A stretch of DNA of 64,000 bases from Uliginosibacterium sp. 31-16 (GTDB lineage Bacteria > Pseudomonadota > Gammaproteobacteria > Burkholderiales > Rhodocyclaceae): assembly GCF_030730865.1 (NCBI RefSeq), contig NZ_JAVALZ010000006.1, positions 83,164 to 147,163 of the forward strand. The letters run 5' to 3'. Numbering within the stretch: the stretch's first letter is position 1; each line of letters begins with the position of its first letter. The translations under genes and the position numbers were made by a program. Below are positions 10,811-19,076 of this stretch, one piece after another. A model generated the notes under the pieces. That model was given only the letters and a program-made list of their open reading frames with translations. It made no database searches and was not told where the DNA came from.

Positions 10811-11497
10811 ATGCTCGATACCCTGCGTTCCGTCACCACGCCCGAATTGATCGAAGTCCAGCTGCGCCCGGCGGGTCTGCTGCCGCGCACGCTCGCCTGG
10901 CTGATCGATTTCGCCATCCGCCTGGGGGTCGTGATGAGCGTGGGCACGGTGCTGGAAAGCCTGGGCGACTTCGGCGGCGGCCTGCTGCTGCTGCTCTACT
11001 TCGGACTGGAATGGTTCTACCCGGTGCTCTTTGAAGTGCTGGGCAAGGGCGCCACGCCGGGCAAGCGGGCACTGAATCTGGTGGTGGTCAACGCCAATGG
11101 CACCCCGATCGGCTGGGGCGCCTCGATGACCCGCAACCTGCTGCGCACTGCTGATTTTCTGCCTTTTGCCTACGGTTTCGGCATGGTCACGATGCTCTGT
11201 CACAGGGAATTCCGCCGGCTGGGCGATATCGTCGCCGACACGCTGGTGGTCTATCGCGAGAAGCAGCAAGCCTTGCCGGATCTGGCAGAGGCCACGCCGA
11301 TCATGCCCACGGCGCCGCTGGACCGTGCCACCCAGCGCGCACTGGTCGCCTTTGCCGAACGCGCCCGGGGCCTCACCCCGGCGCGCCAGGAAGAGCTGGC
11401 CGATCTGGTGCCGCACCTGGCGCACGACGCCACCGGTCCGCAGGGCGCGGAGCGGCTGCTGGGGCTGGCCAATCACCTGATCGGGCGGCGCACATGA
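10811..11497 (+). CDS. RDD-family membrane protein
   Basis: A 228-residue protein with an RDD domain: RTLAWLIDFAIRLGVV (Arg and Asp of the RDD signature in the first membrane span), a second span around 58-75, and the GKGATPGKRALNLVVVNANG and RRLGDIVADTLVVY motifs. The C-terminal 75 residues are a soluble, helical extension. RDD proteins are proposed transporters or membrane organisers. The stop overlaps the next start (ATGA at 11494-11497). First gene of a six-gene overlapping module; no convincing ribosome-binding site precedes the ATG. Confidence 0.9.
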   Translation: MLDTLRSVTTPELIEVQLRPAGLLPRTLAWLIDFAIRLGVVMSVGTVLESLGDFGGGLLLLLYFGLEWFYPVLFEVLGKGATPGKRALNLVVVNANGTPIGWGASMTRNLLRTADFLPFAYGFGMVTMLCHREFRRLGDIVADTLVVYREKQQALPDLAEATPIMPTAPLDRATQRALVAFAERARGLTPARQEELADLVPHLAHDATGPQGAERLLGLANHLIGRRT

Positions 11498-12471
11498 AGC
11501 AGGAATTTTTCGAGCAGCAGCACGCTGCCGACTGGCAGGCCTTCGAGCAATGGCTGAAGCTCTCTGTCAACAAGCGCAAGGACCGGCCGCCCCTGCCGTT
11601 TGCCGCCCACGAACTGCCGCAACGCTACCGCCACCTGTGCCAGCATCTGGCCCTCGCCCGTGACCGCGACTACAGCCTGTCGCTGGTCGAACACCTGCAT
11701 CAGCTGGTCCAGCAGGGGCATGACCTGCTCTACGGTGCGCAAGGCAATTTCGGCCAGCGCGCCTGGGCCTATGCGGCAGGCGGCTTCGCTGCCGATGTGC
11801 GCGCCAACCGCTGGTGGGTACTGGCGGCAGCGCTGCTGCTGTTCGGCCCGCAACTGGCGATAATGCTGGCCGTACACCTGCAACCGGATCTGGCCTATCT
11901 GATCATGAGCCCGCTGGAAGTGGCGCGCATGGAGCAGATGTACAGCAACGATGCGCAAACGCTGGGACGCGTGGCCCGCGAGGCCTCGACCGATTTCCAG
12001 ATGTTCGGCTTCTACATCTTCAACAACGTCAGCATCGGCTTCCGCTGCTTTGCGGGTGGTATCACGGCCGGGCTGCTGACAATCACCGCGCTGGTTTTCA
12101 ATGGCCTGTCCTTCGGGGTGGTCGAGATGCGTCTGACCCAGGCCGGGCTGGCCGAGAACTTCTATTCCTTCGTGATCGGCCACAGCGGTTTCGAGCTCGG
12201 CGCCATCATCCTCTCCGGCGCGGCGGGTCTGCGTCTGGGCCATGCCGTCATCGCCCCGGGCCAGCGCACGCGCGGTGCCGCCCTGCGCGACACGGCCCGG
12301 GCGCTGATCGGCATGGTCTGCGGACTGGCGGTGATGCTGGTCATCGCCGCGCTGATCGAGGCCTTCTGGTCACCCCTCAAGCTGGGGCTGCCGATCAAGC
12401 TGAGCGTGGGCGGCGTGCTGTGCGTGCTGCCGCTGGTGTACTTCGTGTTTGCCGGAAGGAGGCGTGCATGA
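11494..12471 (+). CDS. SpoIIM/DUF95-family membrane protein
   Basis: A 325-residue protein. The N-terminal soluble helical part (about 1-105) is followed by several membrane segments (108-130, 185-210, 225-250, 275-300, 305-320). The sequence around NNVSIGFRCFAGGITAG, VIGHSGFELGAI and GAAGLRLGHAVIAPG is characteristic of the SpoIIM (stage II sporulation M) fold found outside sporulating bacteria. It is coupled to the RDD gene upstream. The next gene starts 147 bases on, after a dispersed repeat, the only real gap within the module. Confidence 0.88.
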   Translation: MKQEFFEQQHAADWQAFEQWLKLSVNKRKDRPPLPFAAHELPQRYRHLCQHLALARDRDYSLSLVEHLHQLVQQGHDLLYGAQGNFGQRAWAYAAGGFAADVRANRWWVLAAALLLFGPQLAIMLAVHLQPDLAYLIMSPLEVARMEQMYSNDAQTLGRVAREASTDFQMFGFYIFNNVSIGFRCFAGGITAGLLTITALVFNGLSFGVVEMRLTQAGLAENFYSFVIGHSGFELGAIILSGAAGLRLGHAVIAPGQRTRGAALRDTARALIGMVCGLAVMLVIAALIEAFWSPLKLGLPIKLSVGGVLCVLPLVYFVFAGRRRA

Positions 12472-12479
12472 GGCACCGC

Positions 12480-12597
12480 CTCGCAAAGCCGCTTCCACAG
12501 TCACTCTTCAGCCAGGCATTGCCAGGAGCCCACACACACGGCGGTTTCCGGCATGCATGCTTGAAGATGACCGTCCGATGCGGCTCTTCGACGCATC
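12480..12597. repeat. Dispersed intergenic palindromic repeat, copy 3
   Basis: A diverged copy between the SpoIIM and DUF4129 genes. The left half has GCAAAGCCGCTTCC (12483-12496) and CACTCTTCAGCCAGGC. The right end has GATGCGGCTCTTCGACGCATC-like sequence at 12577-12597. Confidence 0.5.
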
Positions 12598-12618
12598 ACA
12601 GACTGCATGGGAGCCACG

Positions 12619-14166
12619 ATGGAGCTTGAGCGCCTGTCTGTCGCCCTGCGCCCGCGCAATCACTGGGAGGCCATCGACCTCGGCGTGCGCCTGGGCATTC
12701 ACCACGCCCGTCCGCTGTATGCCGCCTGGTTTGCGGTGACCCTGCCGGTGCTGGCCGTGCTGGTGCTGATCTTTTCCCTGTGGAAGGGGGAGATTTCCTG
12801 GGTCAGTCCGATCATGTGGTGGCTCAAACCGGCGTTCGACCGGGTAGCGGTACATGTGGTCAGTCATTCCGTGTTCGGCGAGACGCCAAGCGTCCGCGCC
12901 ACCCTGCGCGCCCTGCCCGGCCTGCTCTGGCACACACGGCTCTTCGCCGGCCTGACCTGGGGCCGCTTCAGCATGAGCCGCAGCCTGAAACTTCCGGTCG
13001 ACGTGCTCGAAGGCCTGCGCGGCAGGCCCGCCCGCCAGCGCAAGAGCCTGCTCAGCCGCCGCGTGAGCAGCGCAGCACGCTGGCAGACCCTGGTGTGGCT
13101 GCATCTGGAGGTCATTCTCTGGCTGAGCCTCTTCGGTCTGCTCGCCATGCTCGTACCCAGCAGCATGTGGCCCGAGCAGGGTAGCGGCCTGTGGCAGCGC
13201 CTGACCGAGGCGCCGCTGTGGCTCTCCCTGCTCCTCTACCTGCCGCTGCTGGCCTGCAGCCTGCTGCTGGAGCCGCTTTATGTGGCTGGCGGCTTCATGC
13301 TCTACATCAAGCGGCGCACCGATCTCGAAGCCTGGGATGTGGAACTGCAGCTGCGCCGCCTTGCTCGCGCCCGCACCGCCGAGCAGGCCAAGGCACTCGC
13401 CAGCAGTTTCGTTGGCGTGTTGCTGTGCCTGCTTCTCGGCTTCAGCCTGGCCGGCTCGCCACCAGCACACGCCAGTGACAACGCCACCCTGCGCGAGCAG
13501 GCCGTCGAACGCTCCGCCCAGGAAATCCAGCAGGTCATGCAGGACCCGGCTTTCGGCAAGGAAGAGCAAGATCGCGAGCTGCGCTGGCGCAAGGCCCCGA
13601 AGCAGGACAAGAAGACCGAAGCCAGCAAGCTGCCGGATTCGCTGCAAAGCTTGCTGAACAGCGTTTTCGAGGGCATGAAATGGATTGGCGAGGCCTTCGC
13701 CACGCTCGGCCGGGTGGGCGGCTGGGTGCTGATCCTGGTGGCCGTAGCACTGATCCTGTATCTGGTTTCACGCTTTGGCTGGGGGAGTGGGCGCGGCTCG
13801 CGCTACGTGCCGCCAGCCGAACTGGCCGGGTTCGACATCCGCCCGCAATCGCTGCCCGACGACATCGCCGGCGCGGCCCTCCATCTGCTCCGCACGGGCG
13901 ACACGCGGGCAGCCCTGAGCCTGCTGTTCCGCGGCACCCTGTCGCGTCTGGCGCATCAGGAGCAGGTGCCCTTCACCCGCGGTGACACGGAAGGCGATTG
14001 TCTGGAACGCACCCGCAAGCACGCCCCCGCACGCTCGGCCTTCCTCGCCCGCCTGCTCGGCTGCTGGCAGCGTCTGGCCTACGCGCATCAAAGCATCGGA
14101 GCGCACGAAATCGAGGCGCTGTGTCAGGAGTGGTGGCGTGAATTCGGCGGAGGCACGCATGAGTAA
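12619..14166 (+). CDS. DUF4129-domain membrane protein
   Basis: A 515-residue protein of the RDD-SpoIIM-MoxR-DUF58 module. Membrane segments lie near residues 33-55, 158-178, 203-232, 266-285 (followed by an AHA signal-like end) and 358-380. The C-terminal soluble part after YVPPAELAGFDIRPQ carries the DUF4129 pattern: GAALHLLRTGDTRAALSLLFRGTLSRL, then DCLERTRKHAP and ALCQEWWREF. Start 12619 was chosen over 12607 because GGAG lies five bases before it. The function is unknown; family members co-occur with transglutaminase or MoxR/DUF58 genes. It overlaps the next gene by eight bases. Confidence 0.88.
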   Translation: MELERLSVALRPRNHWEAIDLGVRLGIHHARPLYAAWFAVTLPVLAVLVLIFSLWKGEISWVSPIMWWLKPAFDRVAVHVVSHSVFGETPSVRATLRALPGLLWHTRLFAGLTWGRFSMSRSLKLPVDVLEGLRGRPARQRKSLLSRRVSSAARWQTLVWLHLEVILWLSLFGLLAMLVPSSMWPEQGSGLWQRLTEAPLWLSLLLYLPLLACSLLLEPLYVAGGFMLYIKRRTDLEAWDVELQLRRLARARTAEQAKALASSFVGVLLCLLLGFSLAGSPPAHASDNATLREQAVERSAQEIQQVMQDPAFGKEEQDRELRWRKAPKQDKKTEASKLPDSLQSLLNSVFEGMKWIGEAFATLGRVGGWVLILVAVALILYLVSRFGWGSGRGSRYVPPAELAGFDIRPQSLPDDIAGAALHLLRTGDTRAALSLLFRGTLSRLAHQEQVPFTRGDTEGDCLERTRKHAPARSAFLARLLGCWQRLAYAHQSIGAHEIEALCQEWWREFGGGTHE

Positions 14167-15439
14167 AACGCGCCTGATCATCAGTGCCGCCGCCCTGATC
14201 CTGCTGGGTCTGTTCGGCTGGTATCTGTACGACCATCTGGAATGGCACGACACCACCCGGCGCACGGGTTACACAAAGGAAGCCCTGCGCAATAACTACC
14301 ACGCCGGCATGCTGCTGCTGAACCGCCTCGGTTATCCAGCCGAACGCAGCGAGGACCTCGCCCGGCTCGATACGCTTGCGCCACAGAGCACCCTGCTGCT
14401 CTCCGGTGATGAGAGCTTTGCCGACCCGGCGCTGCGCCAGAGGCTGCTCGACTGGGTCAAGCGCGGTGGCCATCTGGTGCTGCCGATCACCCCGGACGAC
14501 AAAGGCAGTGAAGTGCTCAAGGCCTTGCAGATTGATGTACAGGGACGCCTGGAAAACGGCCGGGAACGCTTCGCACAGCAATCGAATTCCGCGGCTCCGC
14601 CGCGCCGCGAACAGGATCTGGATCGGCGCGATCTGGAAATCGAGGGTCATGACGTGAGCGTCAGCCTGCGCAACGCCGCCGTATTCGACGCGGCGCTGAG
14701 CATGGATCGACCGGGCGAATGGAGTGTCCAGGCCGATGGCGCGTTCAAGGATGACGACTCGCTGGGCGACACCCGCGTGTTCCAGCCCCTCCAGGCCTCC
14801 GCCGAGGATGACGAAAGTGAAAGCGTCATGCTGTATGCCCGCTTCAAATGGGGTAACGGTTTTGTCACTGTCGGCAGCTTCGCGCCATTCACCAACGACG
14901 CACTCGACAAGGCCGATCACGCCAGCCTCTTCGTGCGCCTGCTGAGCCTGCCCGACGGCAAGCGGCCGGTGCTGATGCTTTTCGCGCCGAACTATCCAGA
15001 CCTGCTGGAATGGCTGCTTGAGCATGCCCCCGAAGCCATCACCGGCCTCGCCCTGCTGATCCTCGCCGGCCTGTGGCGCGCAGCCCCACGCTTCGGCCCC
15101 CTGCAGCCGGAACCGGAGCCGGTGCGCCCCGGCCTGCGCGAGCACCTCGCCGCCAGCGGCTATTTCCTGCTCAAGCAACGCAGCTACGAAGCCCTGATCG
15201 CTCCCTTGCGTGAAGACGTGCTGCGCCAGCTCGAACACCTGCAGCACCGTCACCCTGAAATCGAAGGCCGCGATCGCCTGGGCGAACACCTGTCGGGCAT
15301 CAAGGCCGGCGAGATCACCCGGGCTTTCGCGCCCGAGCCTGATTCACAGCACGAATTCCTGCGCCGTGCCCAAACCCTGGCGACACTGCGCGCGCATTGC
15401 AACCAATTGCGGCAAACCACTCCCGGAGCACTCTCATGA
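14159..15439 (+). CDS. DUF4350-domain membrane-anchored protein
   Basis: A 426-residue protein. A single N-terminal membrane anchor (residues 6-25) is followed by a large periplasmic-type region with LLLSGDESFADPALRQRLLDWVKRGG, the GATase-like fold typical of DUF4350. A second membrane span (about 288-308, ITGLALLILAGLW) and a cytoplasmic tail follow. The start ATG overlaps the DUF4129 stop by eight bases, and its own stop overlaps the MoxR start (ATGA). The product probably forms a membrane complex with the DUF4129 and DUF58 products; that is inferred from gene order only. Confidence 0.87.
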   Translation: MSKTRLIISAAALILLGLFGWYLYDHLEWHDTTRRTGYTKEALRNNYHAGMLLLNRLGYPAERSEDLARLDTLAPQSTLLLSGDESFADPALRQRLLDWVKRGGHLVLPITPDDKGSEVLKALQIDVQGRLENGRERFAQQSNSAAPPRREQDLDRRDLEIEGHDVSVSLRNAAVFDAALSMDRPGEWSVQADGAFKDDDSLGDTRVFQPLQASAEDDESESVMLYARFKWGNGFVTVGSFAPFTNDALDKADHASLFVRLLSLPDGKRPVLMLFAPNYPDLLEWLLEHAPEAITGLALLILAGLWRAAPRFGPLQPEPEPVRPGLREHLAASGYFLLKQRSYEALIAPLREDVLRQLEHLQHRHPEIEGRDRLGEHLSGIKAGEITRAFAPEPDSQHEFLRRAQTLATLRAHCNQLRQTTPGALS

Positions 15440-16407
15440 CCCTGCCCGTCACGCCCCTTGAAGCCACTGAACTGGCGCGCCAGCTGCGCGCCGAAGTTGC
15501 CCGCGTTTTCGTCGGCCAGACCGCGGTTGTCGAGCACACCCTGTGTGCCCTCATTTCCGGCGGCCACATTCTGCTGGAAGGCGTGCCAGGGCTGGGCAAG
15601 ACCCTGCTCGTCAAGGCACTGGCGAAGACCTTCGGCGGCCAGTTCTCGCGCATCCAGTTCACACCGGATCTGATGCCCGCCGACGTCACCGGCCATACGC
15701 TCTACGACACGCGCAGCAGCCAGTTCGTGATCCGCCGCGGCCCGGTCTTCGCCAATCTGGTGCTGGCCGACGAAATCAACCGCGCCCCAGCCAAGACCCA
15801 GGCCGCGTTGCTTGAAGTGATGCAGGAAGCGCAGGTCACCATCGAGGGCAAGACCATCCCGCTGCCGCCGCCCTTCCTGGTCCTCGCCACACAGAATCCG
15901 ATTGAGCAGGAGGGCACCTACGCCCTGCCCGAAGCACAGCTCGACCGTTTCCTGCTCAAGGTGCTGATCGACTACCCAACACACGATGAGGAGCGCGCGC
16001 TGGTTGCCGCCTCCTGCGCCGGACGCACCGGTGATCGTCTCGAAGTGGAAGCCGTGCAGCAGGTCGCCACGCCCGAGCAGCTCATCGCCATGCAACAGAT
16101 TGCCGCTGGTCTGCGCGTCGATGACAGCGTGCTCGACTACGCCGTGCGCATCGTCCGCGCCACCCGCGAATGGTCCGGCATTGCCATCGGTGCCGGTCCG
16201 CGCGGCGCCATTGCGCTGGTGCGAGCTGCACGCGCCATGGCCCTGATTGCCGGGCGCGATTTCGTCACCCCCGACGACGTCAAACGCATCGCCCTGCCCG
16301 CGCTGCGCCACCGCATCAGTCTGGTTCCGGAAGCCGAGATCGAAGGCCTGTCGATTGATGGCGTGCTCGGCAGCCTGCTGGCGCGCACGGACGCACCCCG
16401 CGCATGA
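15436..16407 (+). CDS. MoxR-family AAA+ ATPase
   Basis: A 323-residue cytoplasmic ATPase. Walker A GVPGLGKT (49-56), Walker B VLADEINRAPAKTQAALLE, sensor 1 ATQNPIEQEGTYALPEAQ and the AAA lid with GAGPRGAIALVRAA are all present, so it should be active. MoxR ATPases act as chaperones that insert metals or assemble complexes together with von Willebrand-type or DUF58 partners. The gene is coupled at both ends through ATGA overlaps with DUF4350 and DUF58. An upstream in-frame ATG at 15397 lies inside DUF4350 and is not needed. Confidence 0.95.
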   Translation: MTLPVTPLEATELARQLRAEVARVFVGQTAVVEHTLCALISGGHILLEGVPGLGKTLLVKALAKTFGGQFSRIQFTPDLMPADVTGHTLYDTRSSQFVIRRGPVFANLVLADEINRAPAKTQAALLEVMQEAQVTIEGKTIPLPPPFLVLATQNPIEQEGTYALPEAQLDRFLLKVLIDYPTHDEERALVAASCAGRTGDRLEVEAVQQVATPEQLIAMQQIAAGLRVDDSVLDYAVRIVRATREWSGIAIGAGPRGAIALVRAARAMALIAGRDFVTPDDVKRIALPALRHRISLVPEAEIEGLSIDGVLGSLLARTDAPRA

Positions 16408-17711
16408 ACCTGCCCTCCCGGCACCTTCTCGCCGCGCTCGGCATCTGGCTCGCCCTGGCAATCGCCACGGCCTTCCTGCCCGCCATCCTGTCCTGGTGCA
16501 CGGGGGTGGGCGTGGTGCTGATCCTGTGGGCGGCGGCAGACTGGCTGCTGGTCCGGGCGCAGGCCCTGCCTGCTGCCCAGCGTGTGGTGAACGGCACGCT
16601 GGCCGTGGGCGAATGGTCACCGGTGGAAGTGCGCCTGCACTGGGCCGGCGCCGTGCCCGCGCAACTTGCGGTCTTCGATCATCATCCCGCCGGCTTCCAG
16701 CAGGAAGGCCTGCCCGGCCAGATCGTCACCACCGGCAAGAACAGCTTCGCCCTGCGCTACCGGGTGCGGGCGCTCCTGCGCGGCGACCATCGCTTCGGCC
16801 AGATCGAGCTGCGCACAGTCTCGCCCTGGCGCGCCTGGCTGCGTCAGGCAAAAGTCGGCGAAGCACAGGACGTGCGCGTCTATCCCAACTTCGCACCACT
16901 CGCCCGCCACGCCCTGCGCGCCGTGGACTACCGCAACGCGCGCTTCGGCCTGCAGCAGCGCCGGCGGCGTGGTCAGGGCATGGATTTCTCGCAGCTGCGC
17001 GAATACCGCGAGGGCGACTCCATGCGCCAGATCGACTGGAAAGCCACCACGCGCATGGGCAAGATGATCTCGCGCGAGTATCAGGACGAACGCGACCAGC
17101 GCATCCTGCTGCTCGTCGACTGCGGCCGGCGCATGGGCGCACGCGACGGTGAGCTTTCACACTTTGACCACGCCCTGGATTCGGTGCTGATGCTCGCCTA
17201 CGTGGCGCTCTCCCACGGCGACCGCGTCGGTCTGATGACCCTCGGCGGGCCGGAGCGCTACCTGCCGGCCCAGCATTCACAGGCCACCGTCAGCCGCATC
17301 CTGCGCGAGACCTACGATCTGCAGCCCAGCCTGCAGGTCAGCGATTTCGAACGCGCCGCCCAGCAACTGCTGCTGCGCGAACGCAAACGCGCGCTGGTCG
17401 TACTGATGACCAACCTGCGCGACGAAGATGATCAGAGCCTGATCGCCGCCACACGCCTGCTCGGCAGCCGCCACCTGGTGCTCGTCGCCAGCCTGCGTGA
17501 ATCGGCACTGGATCAGGCGCAAAGCGACACCATCGCCAACGCCCACGACGCGGCGCGGCTGGCCGCCGCCGTCGGCTACGCCCGCCGCCGCGAAGCCGCG
17601 CTCAAGCGCCTGCGTGCCGAAGGCGTGCTGTGCCTCGATGTGGCACCGGAAGATCTGGCGATTGAAACCGTGAACCGCTATCTGGCTGTGAAGGCGGCGA
17701 GCCAGCTGTAA
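16404..17711 (+). CDS. DUF58-domain protein
   Basis: A 435-residue protein. Two adjacent N-terminal membrane helices (about 8-50) are followed by a periplasmic/cytoplasmic beta-rich part. The DUF58 signature REYREGDSMRQIDWKAT sits near residues 200-216, followed by a vWA-like fold with LLLVDCGRRMG. The metal-site pattern D-x-G-R-x-M resembles D-x-S-x-S with substitutions. It is the usual partner of MoxR ATPases and the last gene of the overlapping module. Confidence 0.92.
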   Translation: MNLPSRHLLAALGIWLALAIATAFLPAILSWCTGVGVVLILWAAADWLLVRAQALPAAQRVVNGTLAVGEWSPVEVRLHWAGAVPAQLAVFDHHPAGFQQEGLPGQIVTTGKNSFALRYRVRALLRGDHRFGQIELRTVSPWRAWLRQAKVGEAQDVRVYPNFAPLARHALRAVDYRNARFGLQQRRRRGQGMDFSQLREYREGDSMRQIDWKATTRMGKMISREYQDERDQRILLLVDCGRRMGARDGELSHFDHALDSVLMLAYVALSHGDRVGLMTLGGPERYLPAQHSQATVSRILRETYDLQPSLQVSDFERAAQQLLLRERKRALVVLMTNLRDEDDQSLIAATRLLGSRHLVLVASLRESALDQAQSDTIANAHDAARLAAAVGYARRREAALKRLRAEGVLCLDVAPEDLAIETVNRYLAVKAASQL

Positions 17712-17741
17712 CGGGGTCGTTACGCCCTTCAAGGAGAACCC

Positions 17742-18011
17742 ATGCAACGCCTTCTGATCCGTGCCGCCACGATCGCCATGGCGCTTTCGCTGTCGGCCTG
17801 CGCTTCGGTCTATGGGCTGACCTGCAGCGGCGCCTACGCCTGCCCGGGCGACAAAGTGATGGCAGGCACCCAGATTGATGCCGCGCTGGTGGCCGGCGCC
17901 ACCAACAATTGCTCCGCCGAATGCTGGATGGGTGTGCTGGCGGCGGTTGATTTCCCCTTTTCGTTCGTTCTGGACCTCGTGGCCTTGCCCTACGCGCTGA
18001 TTGCCCGCTAA
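17742..18011 (+). CDS. Small YceK/YidQ-like lipoprotein
   Basis: An 89-residue lipoprotein: signal residues 1-18, lipobox LSAC with Cys19, then CASVYGLTC and a C-terminal FPFSFVLDLVALPYALIAR stretch. That last stretch is the hallmark of YceK/YidQ (DUF1375) proteins, whose end is a hydrophobic DxxxLP helix. AAGGAG precedes the start. It lies 30 bases after the DUF58 gene and may be read from the same message. The role in the outer membrane is unknown. Confidence 0.8.
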   Translation: MQRLLIRAATIAMALSLSACASVYGLTCSGAYACPGDKVMAGTQIDAALVAGATNNCSAECWMGVLAAVDFPFSFVLDLVALPYALIAR

Positions 18012-18019
18012 GCAGCGAC

Positions 18020-18153
18020 TCATCAAAGAGCCGCTTCTGGCAAGCCTTTTCAGCCACCCGGCCCTATCAAGCAGGCTCCGCGCGCTTCACCCGACAGGCC
18101 ACCTGAAGACCCTTGCCAGATGCGCCTCTCCAGACATCACCGCTCTTCAGCCG
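18020..18153. repeat. Dispersed intergenic palindromic repeat, copy 4
   Basis: Follows the YceK-like gene by about ten bases. Contains AAAGAGCCGCTTCTGGCAAG, an internal CACCTGAAGACCCTTGCCAG, and a right end CACCGCTCTTCAGCC (18138-18152). It appears to be a compound or duplicated copy. Confidence 0.5.
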
Positions 18154-18205
18154 GTTTAACCGCAGCCACATCATCACGATCTCAACGCACGATCAGGAGG
18201 CAAAA

Positions 18206-18925
18206 ATGAAGCTCGCCATCATTTCCGGTGGTTCCCGCGGTCTGGGCGCCGCGTTGTGCCGGCAGTACCGCGACGCCGGGTTTGAACTCGTCGAGTTCTC
18301 GCGCAGTGCGCCGCATCCGTTCTCGGTGGCCTGCGACTTCACCAACCCGGCACAGGTCGCGCACAGCGTGGCCGAGCGCCTGGCGCCGCTCGCGGCGGGT
18401 CAGGCGGTCAGTGAACTCGTGATCATCAGCAACGCCGCGATGCTCGACCCGATCGGCCCGGTTTCGCGCAAGGCGCCCGCAGCAGTGCAGGCCAACCTGA
18501 ATGCAAGCCTTGTATCCGCCATCCTGTTCATGAGCGAAGCCATCCGCTATTTTCAGAGCAGCGCGGCGCGCAAGACGCTGGTGAGCATCTCCTCGGGCGC
18601 GGCCACCAAGGGGCACGCGGGCTGGTCGCTGTACTGCGCGGCCAAAGCCGGTCTGGATAATTTCATGCGCGCGCTGACGCTTGAACAGGCCCTCGAAGCG
18701 CGTCCGTTCCGCACCCTGATCATTGATCCGGGCATCATGGATACAGCCATGCAGGCCGATATCCGCGCGAGTAGCCGGGAAGACTTTCCGAGCGTAGAAC
18801 GCTTTCAGGGGTTCCTGCGTGACGGTGCACTGCGCACGCCCGAACAGATCGCTACCGCGATCCGGACCATCATCGCCGGAGAGCATGCCAGCGGCGAACG
18901 CCTGATCGCCGCCGACTTCATCTGA
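18206..18925 (+). CDS. SDR-family NAD(P)-dependent oxidoreductase
   Basis: A 239-residue classical short-chain dehydrogenase. The cofactor motif is SGGSRGLG (residues 8-15), which suits NADP(H) because Arg follows Ser. NNAG is replaced by SNAA. The catalytic Ser lies in VSISSGAA and the YxxxK in YCAAKAGLDNF. The sequence is most like the benzil reductase/sepiapterin reductase type. AGGAGG at 18195-18200 fixes the start. The gene stands alone between dispersed repeats; its substrate cannot be told from sequence. Confidence 0.9.
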   Translation: MKLAIISGGSRGLGAALCRQYRDAGFELVEFSRSAPHPFSVACDFTNPAQVAHSVAERLAPLAAGQAVSELVIISNAAMLDPIGPVSRKAPAAVQANLNASLVSAILFMSEAIRYFQSSAARKTLVSISSGAATKGHAGWSLYCAAKAGLDNFMRALTLEQALEARPFRTLIIDPGIMDTAMQADIRASSREDFPSVERFQGFLRDGALRTPEQIATAIRTIIAGEHASGERLIAADFI

Positions 18926-18997
18926 ACCACGACTTCGCAAGCAATCCCGCCGGGCATCATCTGCAGACCCGCATCCAGCGGCACTCTGCAACACCCC

Positions 18998-19076
18998 TGG
19001 CCGCACAGTGAATCCCCGTGCGGCCCACATGGCAGGCCACCCGAAGATGCTTGCCAGAAGCCGCTCTTCAGGCAGC
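18998..19076. repeat. Dispersed intergenic palindromic repeat, copy 5
   Basis: Contains GGCAGGCCACCCGAAGATGC, TTGCCAGAAG and the right end CCGCTCTTCAGGCAG (19061-19075). The stop codon of the DUF4349 gene (19070-19068) lies inside this last motif, as for orn. Confidence 0.5.

Noticed and set aside
12508..16620. Long minus-strand frames (379, 438 and 456 codons) over the DUF4129-DUF58 module
   Set aside because: All lie opposite coupled genes with clear family motifs; their translations are His/Arg/Gln-rich shadows.
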